From positions 1 through 64,000 of the forward strand of contig CAZGMJ010000030.1 of NCBI GenBank assembly GCA_964526785.1: DNA of 64,000 nt, in the 5' to 3' direction. This document shows, piece by piece, positions 46,615 through 53,827 of this stretch (position 1 is its first letter; every line of letters begins with the position of its first letter). The notes below the pieces were generated by a model that saw only the letters and a program-made list of their open reading frames with translations, made no database searches and was not told the DNA's origin. Position numbers and translations under genes: made by a program. The stretch is from CAZGMJ01 sp964526785. GTDB lineage: Bacteria; Planctomycetota; Phycisphaerae; Sedimentisphaerales; Anaerobacaceae.

Positions 46615-47013
46615 TCAATTGTCTTTTCCTATATATTCCGCAATTCCATCCACAAAGGTCCTTACTTCCGCAGCGAGGCTTTCGATCTCATGGGCATCCA
46701 ATTCGACAAAGGGCATGTAATCATCCTGCTGTCTTTCGTTAAAGGCTCGATGCAGGGTCCTTGAGTATTCTTTGGGCATCTGGCCTGTTCGGATGAATTC
46801 CTTGTCGAAAAAGGCAATGACGGCGGCGTGCTTGGAAAACTCCAGATTGCGCATCAGCAAGACGGCCACCGCAGCATAGAAACACGCATAATACAATCTG
46901 TTGGCTGTGGCTCGGTATCGGCAACCCTTCAACAAAAACTCGGCATCCTGCAGAGCTTCCCGGGACTGATTGAGCCGGTATGCAACGAGAGCTCGTCGGT
47001 CTTCCTTTCTCAT
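46615..47013 (-). CDS. HEPN-domain protein of a second MNT/HEPN pair
   Basis: The 132-residue helical protein (MRKEDRRALVAYRLNQSREA start; NRLYYACFYAAVAVLLM; FSKHAAVIAFF) belongs to a HEPN group different from the HepT at 45483. These proteins pair with MNT nucleotidyltransferases in toxin-antitoxin or ligand-binding modules. ATG overlaps the MNT stop (ATGA), which fixes the start. Confidence 0.86.
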   Translation of the reverse strand: MRKEDRRALVAYRLNQSREALQDAEFLLKGCRYRATANRLYYACFYAAVAVLLMRNLEFSKHAAVIAFFDKEFIRTGQMPKEYSRTLHRAFNERQQDDYMPFVELDAHEIESLAAEVRTFVDGIAEYIGKDN

Positions 47014-47333
47014 GCTGCGATCTCGATGCCTTCCTGGCGAATATGTCTGGCAAAGAGGCAAGCCGACAGCGGCCCCGATTCAAAGGCTTCCTGGCTGACG
47101 ACTGCCACGGAGACGACATAGCCGTATTCCAGACTCAATTCCCACGCTCGATCGAAGATTTGGCGTCTCACTTCCGGCGTCACCGACTGCACTTCCACCA
47201 ACAAATCGAGATCGGAACCCGGGTCGCAGTCGCCTCTCACTCGCGAACCATACGCATATATGCGGACAATGCCCGTCTGGGCAGACAGACCATCCATCAG
47301 CTTCTTGACAACTTCGCGAATTTCCGATTCCAT
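47010..47333 (-). CDS. MNT-domain nucleotidyltransferase of the second pair
   Basis: The 107-residue minimal nucleotidyltransferase has the motif YGSRVRGDCDPGSDLDLLV. AAAGGA lies about seven bases before the ATG. It is the likely antitoxin or modifying partner of the HEPN protein downstream. Its sequence is only distantly similar to the MNT protein at 45886, so the two pairs are not a recent duplication of each other. Confidence 0.88.
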   Translation of the reverse strand: MESEIREVVKKLMDGLSAQTGIVRIYAYGSRVRGDCDPGSDLDLLVEVQSVTPEVRRQIFDRAWELSLEYGYVVSVAVVSQEAFESGPLSACLFARHIRQEGIEIAA

Positions 47334-47399
47334 TGGACGATCCTTTCCAGGGGCGGCTCAAAAGCAGCACCCTTTGAAGTATAGACAGATCCGGCAGAA

Positions 47400-47900
47400 A
47401 TGTCAATCGTAACACGGACTACCCGCCTACTCGTCTTCTCGTCTCCTCGCCTACTCAACTCCTTGTCTGCTCGACTTCTACCGTTCAGCCCCCTCGATGC
47501 CTCGTTGCCTCAGTGCCTTGCTGCCTTGACCCCTTGATCCCTCGATTGCCCACCTCCTCGACTCCTCGACTTCCCGTCTTCTGCCGTTCCGTCTTCTCGC
47601 CTTCTGCCTTTCCACCCCCCTCGATGCCTCGCCTACTCGGCTACTCGTATTCTCGGCTTCTCGACTCCTCGCCTTCTGCCTTTCCGCCCGCCCTCTCGCA
47701 CTCACGCACTTTCGCACTTACCGCCTACTCGACTTCTCGCCTCCTCGACTACTGCCGTTCGAATCCCTTGTTGCCTCCATTACCCGCCTCCTCGACTCCT
47801 CGTCTTCTCGCCTACTGCCTTTCAGCCCCCTCGATGCCTCGTTGCCTCAGTGCCTTGACCCCTCGTCTACTCCCACTCACGCACTTTCGCACTGCCGTCG
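47400..47900. repeat. Octamer-phased degenerate array 3
   Basis: The longest array. At 47491-47546 seven units run in exact 8-base phase: CCCTCGAT, GCCTCGTT, GCCTCAGT, GCCTTGCT, GCCTTGAC, CCCTTGAT, CCCTCGAT. A near-repeat of the series is at 47828-47867. Other words are TCCTCGAC, TTCTCGCC and TTCTGCC; CACTCACGCACTTTCGCACT occurs at 47699 and 47874. The last part overlaps the 3' end of the exosortase gene. Confidence 0.8.
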
Positions 47901-48842
47901 ACCTCTCCTCGCATGTACCGTCTGCGTTTCGGTCTCGGGAATGGTGATCCGGTCCATCAGCCACAGCTCGCCGAACATCAGCAGGACCGCCGCGGGCATC
48001 ATGACCACGCCGGCGAAGTCGTGGAAGAACGTATCGGCCGCCTCGGCGCTGACCAGCAGCATCACCCCCGCCGTCGCCACGATGCGTATGATATTGCACG
48101 CGATGGCCACCGGTATGCTCGAGGCCAGCAGGACGGCCTTCTGCCACCGCGGCCGCTTGATCATATACGCGATGAACGCCGCGACGATAATGAACGCCGT
48201 GAGCATCCGCAGCCCGCTGCACGCCTCGGCCACCCCCACCGGCGTACTGCCGTTGAGCACCATCGTATTGCCCTGCCGCGTCACCTGCATGAACGCCTCC
48301 AGGAGAAAGGCCGAGCCCGTCGTCGCCATGGACTGGAGGGGCGAGGCGATCAGGTTGTGGACCCGTGTCGGCAGCGGCACCATCAGAAATAGAAACAACA
48401 GGATCCATAGAACCTTGCGAAATATCTGCCAGCCGGCCACCAGTAGTACCAGACCTCCCAGCGTCAGCACGAGAGAATAATGTTCAATCGAAGGCCGAGC
48501 ACCGTATAGGAGGCCAAAAATACGCATGCTTTCCCCTGCCGCTAACAGCGCAGCGCCTTTTCCGAAGCTGGGCGTCAGACGGCACTTTCGCAGCACCCGC
48601 CTTTGACGGTACAAGAAGACCAGGGCAACCAGCGGTACAAGTTGTCCGGCGGAATAGTCCTTGTCACTGCCCCATGCCGCGGCGAGCTTCATGATCGTCG
48701 GCCAGCAGGACCATGCTGTAATGCCGGCCAGTACGAACAAAAAGACAATCCATGTGGCGTGCCTGCCAAGCGACCAATCATCTGTCAGCACATGACTGAT
48801 TGCTCCAGATGCTCTTTGATTTACTGCTGCTCTTCGCTGCAT
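47877..48842 (-). CDS. Exosortase (membrane transpeptidase-like sorting enzyme)
   Basis: The 321-residue polytopic protein has about eight membrane helices and the exosortase active-site residues: VAEACSGLRML (Cys208), ACNIIRIVA (Arg253) and FFHDFAG (His274). It should cleave the VPxP...KLRKYA tails of the substrates. No EpsI domain is fused to it; EpsI is carried by the gene just upstream. ATG 48842 is chosen: it lies 16 bases after that gene's stop, with AAGGA close by. The last eight or so residues (RRQCESA) are encoded in array 3, so the natural C terminus may have been altered. The subfamily cannot be named from sight. Confidence 0.93.
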   Translation of the reverse strand: MQRRAAVNQRASGAISHVLTDDWSLGRHATWIVFLFVLAGITAWSCWPTIMKLAAAWGSDKDYSAGQLVPLVALVFLYRQRRVLRKCRLTPSFGKGAALLAAGESMRIFGLLYGARPSIEHYSLVLTLGGLVLLVAGWQIFRKVLWILLFLFLMVPLPTRVHNLIASPLQSMATTGSAFLLEAFMQVTRQGNTMVLNGSTPVGVAEACSGLRMLTAFIIVAAFIAYMIKRPRWQKAVLLASSIPVAIACNIIRIVATAGVMLLVSAEAADTFFHDFAGVVMMPAAVLLMFGELWLMDRITIPETETQTVHARRGRRQCESA

Positions 48843-48858
48843 ATTCCTTGCGTCTATC

Positions 48859-50067
48859 CTATTCGGCAAGCGATGCGCTATTTGCTTGCCTTTGAACATC
48901 GTTGAACAGGTGGGCGAGTGCCGTCGCAGAATCCTTGGCAAATTCGCAGACGGTCTCTTCCCCAGCCTCGTCGCGCGAAATCCTGCCTGATGTCGAAATC
49001 ATTACCCTGGCCACATAATCTATACTGGAGAAGATATGCCAGAGCCTCGACTCCAGCACAGGCACATCGCTGTAGTATTCACCGTCGGCAACGAGGTAAT
49101 GGAGAACCACGACATGTTCAACCTCAAGGCTGCCGCGTGAGAAGTGGTAGATTGTGCATGGCAGAATCTTCCCTTCACCGAGGGTCAATTCTCTAACGTA
49201 CCGATCCGTGAGCGTCCATCCGGATCTCGGGTAGCAGTATTCTGGTCGGTGTATAACGTTATACAGTGCTCTGAAGCTGCATCCTGCAAACAGCGAGATC
49301 GATTTGAGGTCACTCTTGCGCCAATACTGACGGTTAAGATGCGCATCGGTATCCGTTGCTTCTACTACAGCGTCATCCATAACGACGTCTTGGCCGATCC
49401 AGTCGTTGATCTCCATGGGCAGTTCGTCGAGTGACTCAGGCGCAAGCGGGTTAGCCGTCGCAGGAACTGCCAATCCGGTGGAAATGCTCCGGTAAGAAAG
49501 ACCGGTACCCAGCATGATGAAAGCAGCTACAGCCGCCGCAACAATTAGTCTGCGACGGGCGTTCTCATTTCTGCTCACACCTGAACGGCCAGACGGTTCT
49601 AAGTCATGCGCTGTGGGGAGTGTGTAACTTGACGTAGACATGGCAATCTTCTGGGACAGGTAAGCATACGCTTCGAACAATATGTAGACAAGTACCGCCC
49701 CGACCAGGTTTGCTGCGAAATCCATGATATCTGCAATGCGGCCGAAGAACGGCTGTGTCAGTTCATCTGCAGCGGCCAAGATGATGAGCCCTGCAAGAAG
49801 ACCCATCCAGAGTCGCCGTGCATTCTGCAATCCTATGGCGAGCAGAAACGACGCGGCAATTGCCCCGTACGATACCAAATGAGCGGCCTTGTCCATGCCC
49901 GACACCTGTAATGTACCCGGCATCAACGCCATAGGAATGTGTGTAAGAACAAGTACGCAGCCGGCAACCAGGCAGGCGAAGACCAGCCGTGGCCAATTCC
50001 ACTTACGTGAGCTCAAACAATGACGTGACTCCGTACCCTGGCGCTTTTTGGTAATGGGTCGGTGCAA
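48859..50067 (-). CDS. VanZ-EpsI fusion protein
   Basis: The 402-residue membrane protein has an N-terminal VanZ domain (about 25-135; AAADELTQPFFGRIADIMDF at 98-117), a linker, a further membrane segment (about 173-190), and an EpsI/DUF3485 domain (about 205-400) with LPMEINDWIGQDVVMDD and HRPEYCYPRSGW (273-284). EpsI accompanies exosortases and is needed for EPS or sorting in known loci, with an unsettled mechanism. VanZ and EpsI in one chain is unusual. It starts with TTG right after the stop of the glycosyltransferase and ends 16 bases before the exosortase. Confidence 0.9.
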   Translation of the reverse strand: MHRPITKKRQGTESRHCLSSRKWNWPRLVFACLVAGCVLVLTHIPMALMPGTLQVSGMDKAAHLVSYGAIAASFLLAIGLQNARRLWMGLLAGLIILAAADELTQPFFGRIADIMDFAANLVGAVLVYILFEAYAYLSQKIAMSTSSYTLPTAHDLEPSGRSGVSRNENARRRLIVAAAVAAFIMLGTGLSYRSISTGLAVPATANPLAPESLDELPMEINDWIGQDVVMDDAVVEATDTDAHLNRQYWRKSDLKSISLFAGCSFRALYNVIHRPEYCYPRSGWTLTDRYVRELTLGEGKILPCTIYHFSRGSLEVEHVVVLHYLVADGEYYSDVPVLESRLWHIFSSIDYVARVMISTSGRISRDEAGEETVCEFAKDSATALAHLFNDVQRQANSASLAE

Positions 50068-50679
50068 CTATTCGACTTTCTTTCTGTTTGCTATCTCAAA
50101 ACGCTCTTCTCGCATCTTCCTGGCATTCAGATCCACCAATTCGATCAGTCTTGCAATCTTCGTCACGCTCTGTTTGCGCCCGAAATAGTTGCTGTAGTAT
50201 TCCTTTGCATTTTTCCCCATTTTGCGCCGCACGCTGCCGGAATCACCGAGGTGTACAAGTGCCTTCAACGTGCCGTCTATATCTCCCGGCGCAACCACAA
50301 GTCCCGAGCGGCTGTCCCGGACTATGTCGGCAGCTTCACAGTTTGTGGGCCCGATGAACAAGGACGGCCTTCCTGACGCCAGCGTGCTGTATATCTTGCT
50401 TGGTACAAGCAGCCCCTCCGTGCCCGGCTTCTGGCATATCAGGTGAATATCGCCTTCAGCAAGAAGTTCGGCGAGTTTGTCGAGCGGCGCGGGATCACGG
50501 AATGCTACATTTGCCAGGCAAAGGTCCGCAGCGAGCTGCCGAACCGCCGGTATTCCTTTTCCAGCACCGACGATCAGCATACGCAGCGCCAGCGTTCCAT
50601 TGATAGATTTCAAAGCCCGCAACACCGTATGCAGGTCCTGCCCAATGCCTACGTTGCCTGAATAGAGAAGAGTAATCAT
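50068..50679 (-). CDS. C-terminal half of a GT4 glycosyltransferase (split gene)
   Basis: The 203-residue protein begins MITLLYSGNVGIGQDLHTVL, which is where the second Rossmann domain of WcaI/WbuB-like GT4 enzymes begins. It continues through LPSKIYSTLASGRPSL-type donor-binding sequence (here LVPSKIYSTLASGRPSLFIG) to the end. It lacks the acceptor domain, which is encoded by the gene upstream in another frame with a four-base ATGA overlap. Either the two chains assemble or a frameshift has split one gene. Confidence 0.85.
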   Translation of the reverse strand: MITLLYSGNVGIGQDLHTVLRALKSINGTLALRMLIVGAGKGIPAVRQLAADLCLANVAFRDPAPLDKLAELLAEGDIHLICQKPGTEGLLVPSKIYSTLASGRPSLFIGPTNCEAADIVRDSRSGLVVAPGDIDGTLKALVHLGDSGSVRRKMGKNAKEYYSNYFGRKQSVTKIARLIELVDLNARKMREERFEIANRKKVE

Positions 50680-51323
50680 GATCCTTGTGACTGCCCGACT
50701 GAAATACCGTCTGACCCAGAAAGCGCTTCCCCCGGTACCCAGTTGTGCACCACTGTGACCTTCTCCGGTGGAGCCCCGGCTTCAATGAGGCGGTGCTTCA
50801 TAGTCCCTCCTAGGGCAATGATTGCGGCCGCTTTGCGGTACAGCATGCTGTTGATGCTGCGAAAAAGCCGAACCACAAGGGACTTCTCGCGCATGACACC
50901 ATAAGCCACTGCAATCTCAGGGTAAACGTCCATCATCCAGACAATGTTTTGCGTGCCTCTGACTTTATAGAGCAGCAGGCCGATGAGTGAAATGAAAGGA
51001 GGTGTCGTCAGGCACACGCATACATCCATCTTCGGCAGTTGGAACGCACGCAACATCGCGAGCACATAGAATGAAAACCAGTCCAGTAAGCGGCCTGCGC
51101 CGCTGGCTCTGCCAAATCCACTTGCCCCCACCCGTTGAATATGCACGCCGTTGATAGTCTCCCTTCTGGGCAGCACGTTGTCTGTGCCGCTATAGCAGCG
51201 ACGGCTGCAGATTACGTATACTTCATCTCCCTGGCATGCCATTTCCTCCGCCACGTCCGCCAGCAACTGGCCCGTCGCAGCCGTATCCGGCTTATAGTAT
51301 TGGTTAATGAAGAGGACGAGCAT
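50676..51323 (-). CDS. N-terminal half of a GT4 glycosyltransferase (split gene)
   Basis: The 215-residue protein has the acceptor-binding Rossmann domain of WcaI/WbuB-like enzymes (NQYYKPDTAATGQLLADVAEE, WMMDVYPEIAVAYG, VVHNWVPGEAL) and stops right at the interdomain linker. The next frame continues the enzyme. Family members are normally a single chain of about 400 residues. The product would be a sugar transfer in EPS repeat-unit assembly. Confidence 0.85.
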   Translation of the reverse strand: MLVLFINQYYKPDTAATGQLLADVAEEMACQGDEVYVICSRRCYSGTDNVLPRRETINGVHIQRVGASGFGRASGAGRLLDWFSFYVLAMLRAFQLPKMDVCVCLTTPPFISLIGLLLYKVRGTQNIVWMMDVYPEIAVAYGVMREKSLVVRLFRSINSMLYRKAAAIIALGGTMKHRLIEAGAPPEKVTVVHNWVPGEALSGSDGISVGQSQGS

Positions 51324-51368
51324 TCATCTTCTCACAGTCTACCGATGAACCGCTGGAGCAGCACCATC

Positions 51369-52328
51369 TCAATGCGTGTAGTACTCTATCACAGACCTTA
51401 GAATCTCATCCAAGTTGCGCTCAGGATTGAAGCTGACCAGCTTCTTGGCTAACGATATATCCGGAACCCGGCGTCTCATGTCCTCAAAGCCTTCCACATA
51501 CGCCTCCTCATACGGAATATGTACTATCTTTGATGCTGAACCGGTGGCCTTCTTGATTCGCTCGGCCAGATCGTTCATAGATACCTCTTCAGGGTTGCCA
51601 ATATTGATGACCCTTCCGTATGCTGCGCTACACGTAATCATCCGGTCCAGGGCTGAGATGACATCCTTGACGTGTCCAAAGCAGCGAGACTGCTCTCCAT
51701 CTCCGTAAACAGTGATAGGTTCTCCACTCAATGCCTGCTGCACAAAGCGAGGTATTACCATCCCATATTGCCCGGTTTGTCTCGGCCCGACGGTATTGAA
51801 CAGACGTACACACACTACAGGCAACTGCGATTCATACCAATGTGCAAATGCAAGAAACTCATCAAGAGCTTTGGCACTGGCATACGCCCAACGACGCGTG
51901 GTCGTCGGTCCATGGACTGTGTCATCACACTCTGAGAACGGGACGCCGTTGCCTTTGCCATAGACCTCAGAGGTGGATGTGATCAGCACCTTCTTTCGAT
52001 ATCGTGCCGCAAATCGCAGAACAATTTCAGTCCCGCCAGCAATCGTCTCTATGGTCTTCACCGGTTGCTGAATTATGAGCTGAACCCCGACAGCCGACGC
52101 TAGGTGGAATATGGCATCGCAGGACTTGACCAACTCTTCCATCAGGTGTTGGTTGAGAACTGTGTCTATGGTAACCGTGAACCTGTCTCTTCCCTCCAGG
52201 AGAGCAATGTTCTCAAACCGACCTGTGGACAGGTCATCTATCACATTTACAATATGCCCGGATTCGAGTAAGCGCTCGCAGAGATGTGAGCCAATAAAAC
52301 CCGCTCCACCCGTTACTAAGACTCTCAT
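51369..52328 (-). CDS. NAD-dependent nucleotide-sugar epimerase/dehydratase
   Basis: The 319-residue short-chain dehydrogenase has GGAGFIGSHLCERLL for NAD, TSTSEVYG, and the YASAK catalytic Tyr-Lys pair. The overall pattern (RLFNTVGPRQ, VYGDGEQSRCFGHV) resembles UDP-glucuronate decarboxylases or UDP-sugar 4-epimerases, but I cannot choose between them. It makes a donor sugar for the EPS. ATG overlaps the stop of the upstream GT2 gene (ATGA). Confidence 0.9.
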   Translation of the reverse strand: MRVLVTGGAGFIGSHLCERLLESGHIVNVIDDLSTGRFENIALLEGRDRFTVTIDTVLNQHLMEELVKSCDAIFHLASAVGVQLIIQQPVKTIETIAGGTEIVLRFAARYRKKVLITSTSEVYGKGNGVPFSECDDTVHGPTTTRRWAYASAKALDEFLAFAHWYESQLPVVCVRLFNTVGPRQTGQYGMVIPRFVQQALSGEPITVYGDGEQSRCFGHVKDVISALDRMITCSAAYGRVINIGNPEEVSMNDLAERIKKATGSASKIVHIPYEEAYVEGFEDMRRRVPDISLAKKLVSFNPERNLDEILRSVIEYYTH

Positions 52329-53227
52329 TTATGTTCCCCTTTCAAAATAGATAGCTGCTTATCGGCTTCTGTATTATCCGTAAGCTCGCCACAGCGTTGA
52401 AGCCTTCGGAGTTCTCTCACTTTGACGCATATCATGTATTCGTAGATAGATTGCAGTACGCAGTATGTCAGCCCGGGGCGCCTGTCCAATAGCCCGAGTC
52501 GCACGATATACATGTAGAAGAACTTGAGCCAGGGTCTGAGCGGCAACTTCCAGGAAAGCTGCTTCAGGGCCCGTCGCCTCCGAACAGGATCAGCACCAAA
52601 CAAGCTTCTTGTGTCTATGGAGGATTCCCTGTTCATTATCGTTTCAGCTTCTCTGCTGGAGTATCTGTTATGCTTTGCAAACCATTCTTCTAGCCCCTTG
52701 CTGAAGTTGAAGTGCAGAAACGGTTCATTCAACCGTAACAGTTGTCCATCCGCTTCGAAGCCCTCCCCATGGCCTTTTGGGATATATCTGACTCTACTCT
52801 TCCTGACGAGACGCAGAATCCAGACAGGGAATGTGCTGCTGAATCTCAGCCACTGCCCGTGGAAGATCGTCTTGAAGCACAGGAAATAACCTGCTGTTTC
52901 CGGCGATGAGCCCAACACAGCCTGTCGGATGCTGCTCGCCAGCTCCGGGGTAATGACCTCGTCAGCATCCAGGTGCAATGTCCATTCCGTCTTGATTTGC
53001 GCCTCTCTCATCGCCCAATTACGCTGATCGGCAAAGCTCTGAAATCGATTCTGGTAGACACGCGCACCATGCCGTTTCGCAACATCAACAGTTCCGTCAT
53101 CGCTGTAGTCGTCTATAACAACCATATCCGCTGCAAATTCAAGAGACGATAAACAACGTGGCAAGTTCTGCGCTTCGTTCTTCGCTAGAACAACAACCGT
53201 TAATGGAACTGTGGCCTGGCGCTTCAT
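52325..53227 (-). CDS. Family 2 glycosyltransferase, WaaE/KdtX-like
   Basis: The 300-residue protein has TVVVLAKNEAQNLPRCL, VVIDDYSDDGT and the DxD motif LHLDADEV, as in the WaaE/KdtX group of GT2 enzymes that act on LPS core or EPS lipid-linked glycans. It overlaps the epimerase by four bases and follows the WcaF-like gene closely, so it is part of the same transcript. Confidence 0.92.
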   Translation of the reverse strand: MKRQATVPLTVVVLAKNEAQNLPRCLSSLEFAADMVVIDDYSDDGTVDVAKRHGARVYQNRFQSFADQRNWAMREAQIKTEWTLHLDADEVITPELASSIRQAVLGSSPETAGYFLCFKTIFHGQWLRFSSTFPVWILRLVRKSRVRYIPKGHGEGFEADGQLLRLNEPFLHFNFSKGLEEWFAKHNRYSSREAETIMNRESSIDTRSLFGADPVRRRRALKQLSWKLPLRPWLKFFYMYIVRLGLLDRRPGLTYCVLQSIYEYMICVKVRELRRLQRCGELTDNTEADKQLSILKGEHK

Positions 53228-53230
53228 TCC

Positions 53231-53827
53231 CTACCTCATATCTTGTTTGTTGTTGCCTGTGCCATGACCGGATAGTCCCGTGATTACTCGCCTCTTAATG
53301 AATCTCGCAGGATTCCCCCCCACGACGGTCCAAGCTTCAACGTCTCTGAAAACACTGGCTCTCGCCCCCACGACCGCACCTTGGCCTATTCTAACACTGG
53401 GACCAATAAAGGCATCGGCGGCAATCCAGACCTGATCTTCAACCAGTATTGGTGAAAATGTCTGCTGCATGTTTGGGCTCTCATAGTCGTGGGTGGATGT
53501 GCAGAGGTGGGAATACTGGGAAATGGTGCTGTGCGCCCCAATTTGCACTCCGCCGCCACAATAGCAGATAACATACGGCCCCAGGCAACTGTGATCTCCC
53601 ATCGAGAGCTTCCATGGCTCGGATACTCGACAAGAAGCATGAATATACGTTTGCTTCCCCAACTGTGCTCCAAAGAATCTGAGCAGAAAACGTCGCCAAG
53701 AATGAAGAGGTTTCGGACTCGGCCGAAACAGAAACAGCCAAGTTATGCCCCAGATTACTCTGGCGATCTTATTCGAGAGAGAATATGGGCTTGGGCATCG
53801 GCTGATATTTACCTTCGGCTCACTCAA
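53231..53827 (-). CDS. WcaF-like left-handed beta-helix acetyltransferase
   Basis: The 198-residue protein has hexapeptide repeats (VQIGAHSTISQYSHLC, VWIAADAFIGPSVRIG, GAVVGARASVF) and a family-typical CTSTHDYESP loop, closest to colanic acid acetyltransferase WcaF. It probably O-acetylates a sugar of the EPS from acetyl-CoA. It starts with TTG immediately after the stop of the upstream GT4. Confidence 0.9.
   Translation of the reverse strand: MSEPKVNISRCPSPYSLSNKIARVIWGITWLFLFRPSPKPLHSWRRFLLRFFGAQLGKQTYIHASCRVSEPWKLSMGDHSCLGPYVICYCGGGVQIGAHSTISQYSHLCTSTHDYESPNMQQTFSPILVEDQVWIAADAFIGPSVRIGQGAVVGARASVFRDVEAWTVVGGNPARFIKRRVITGLSGHGTGNNKQDMR

Noticed and set aside
47478..47717. Charged 79-codon frame (Arg/Glu/Lys-rich) on the minus strand in array 3
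   Set aside because: Its sequence is just the octamer words read in frame (AEKQKAR-like repeats); there is no ribosome binding site and no protein-like pattern.
45350..47900. CRISPR array
   Set aside because: There are no identical 23-40-base repeats with unique spacers; units are 8 bases long and degenerate, and no cas genes are present.
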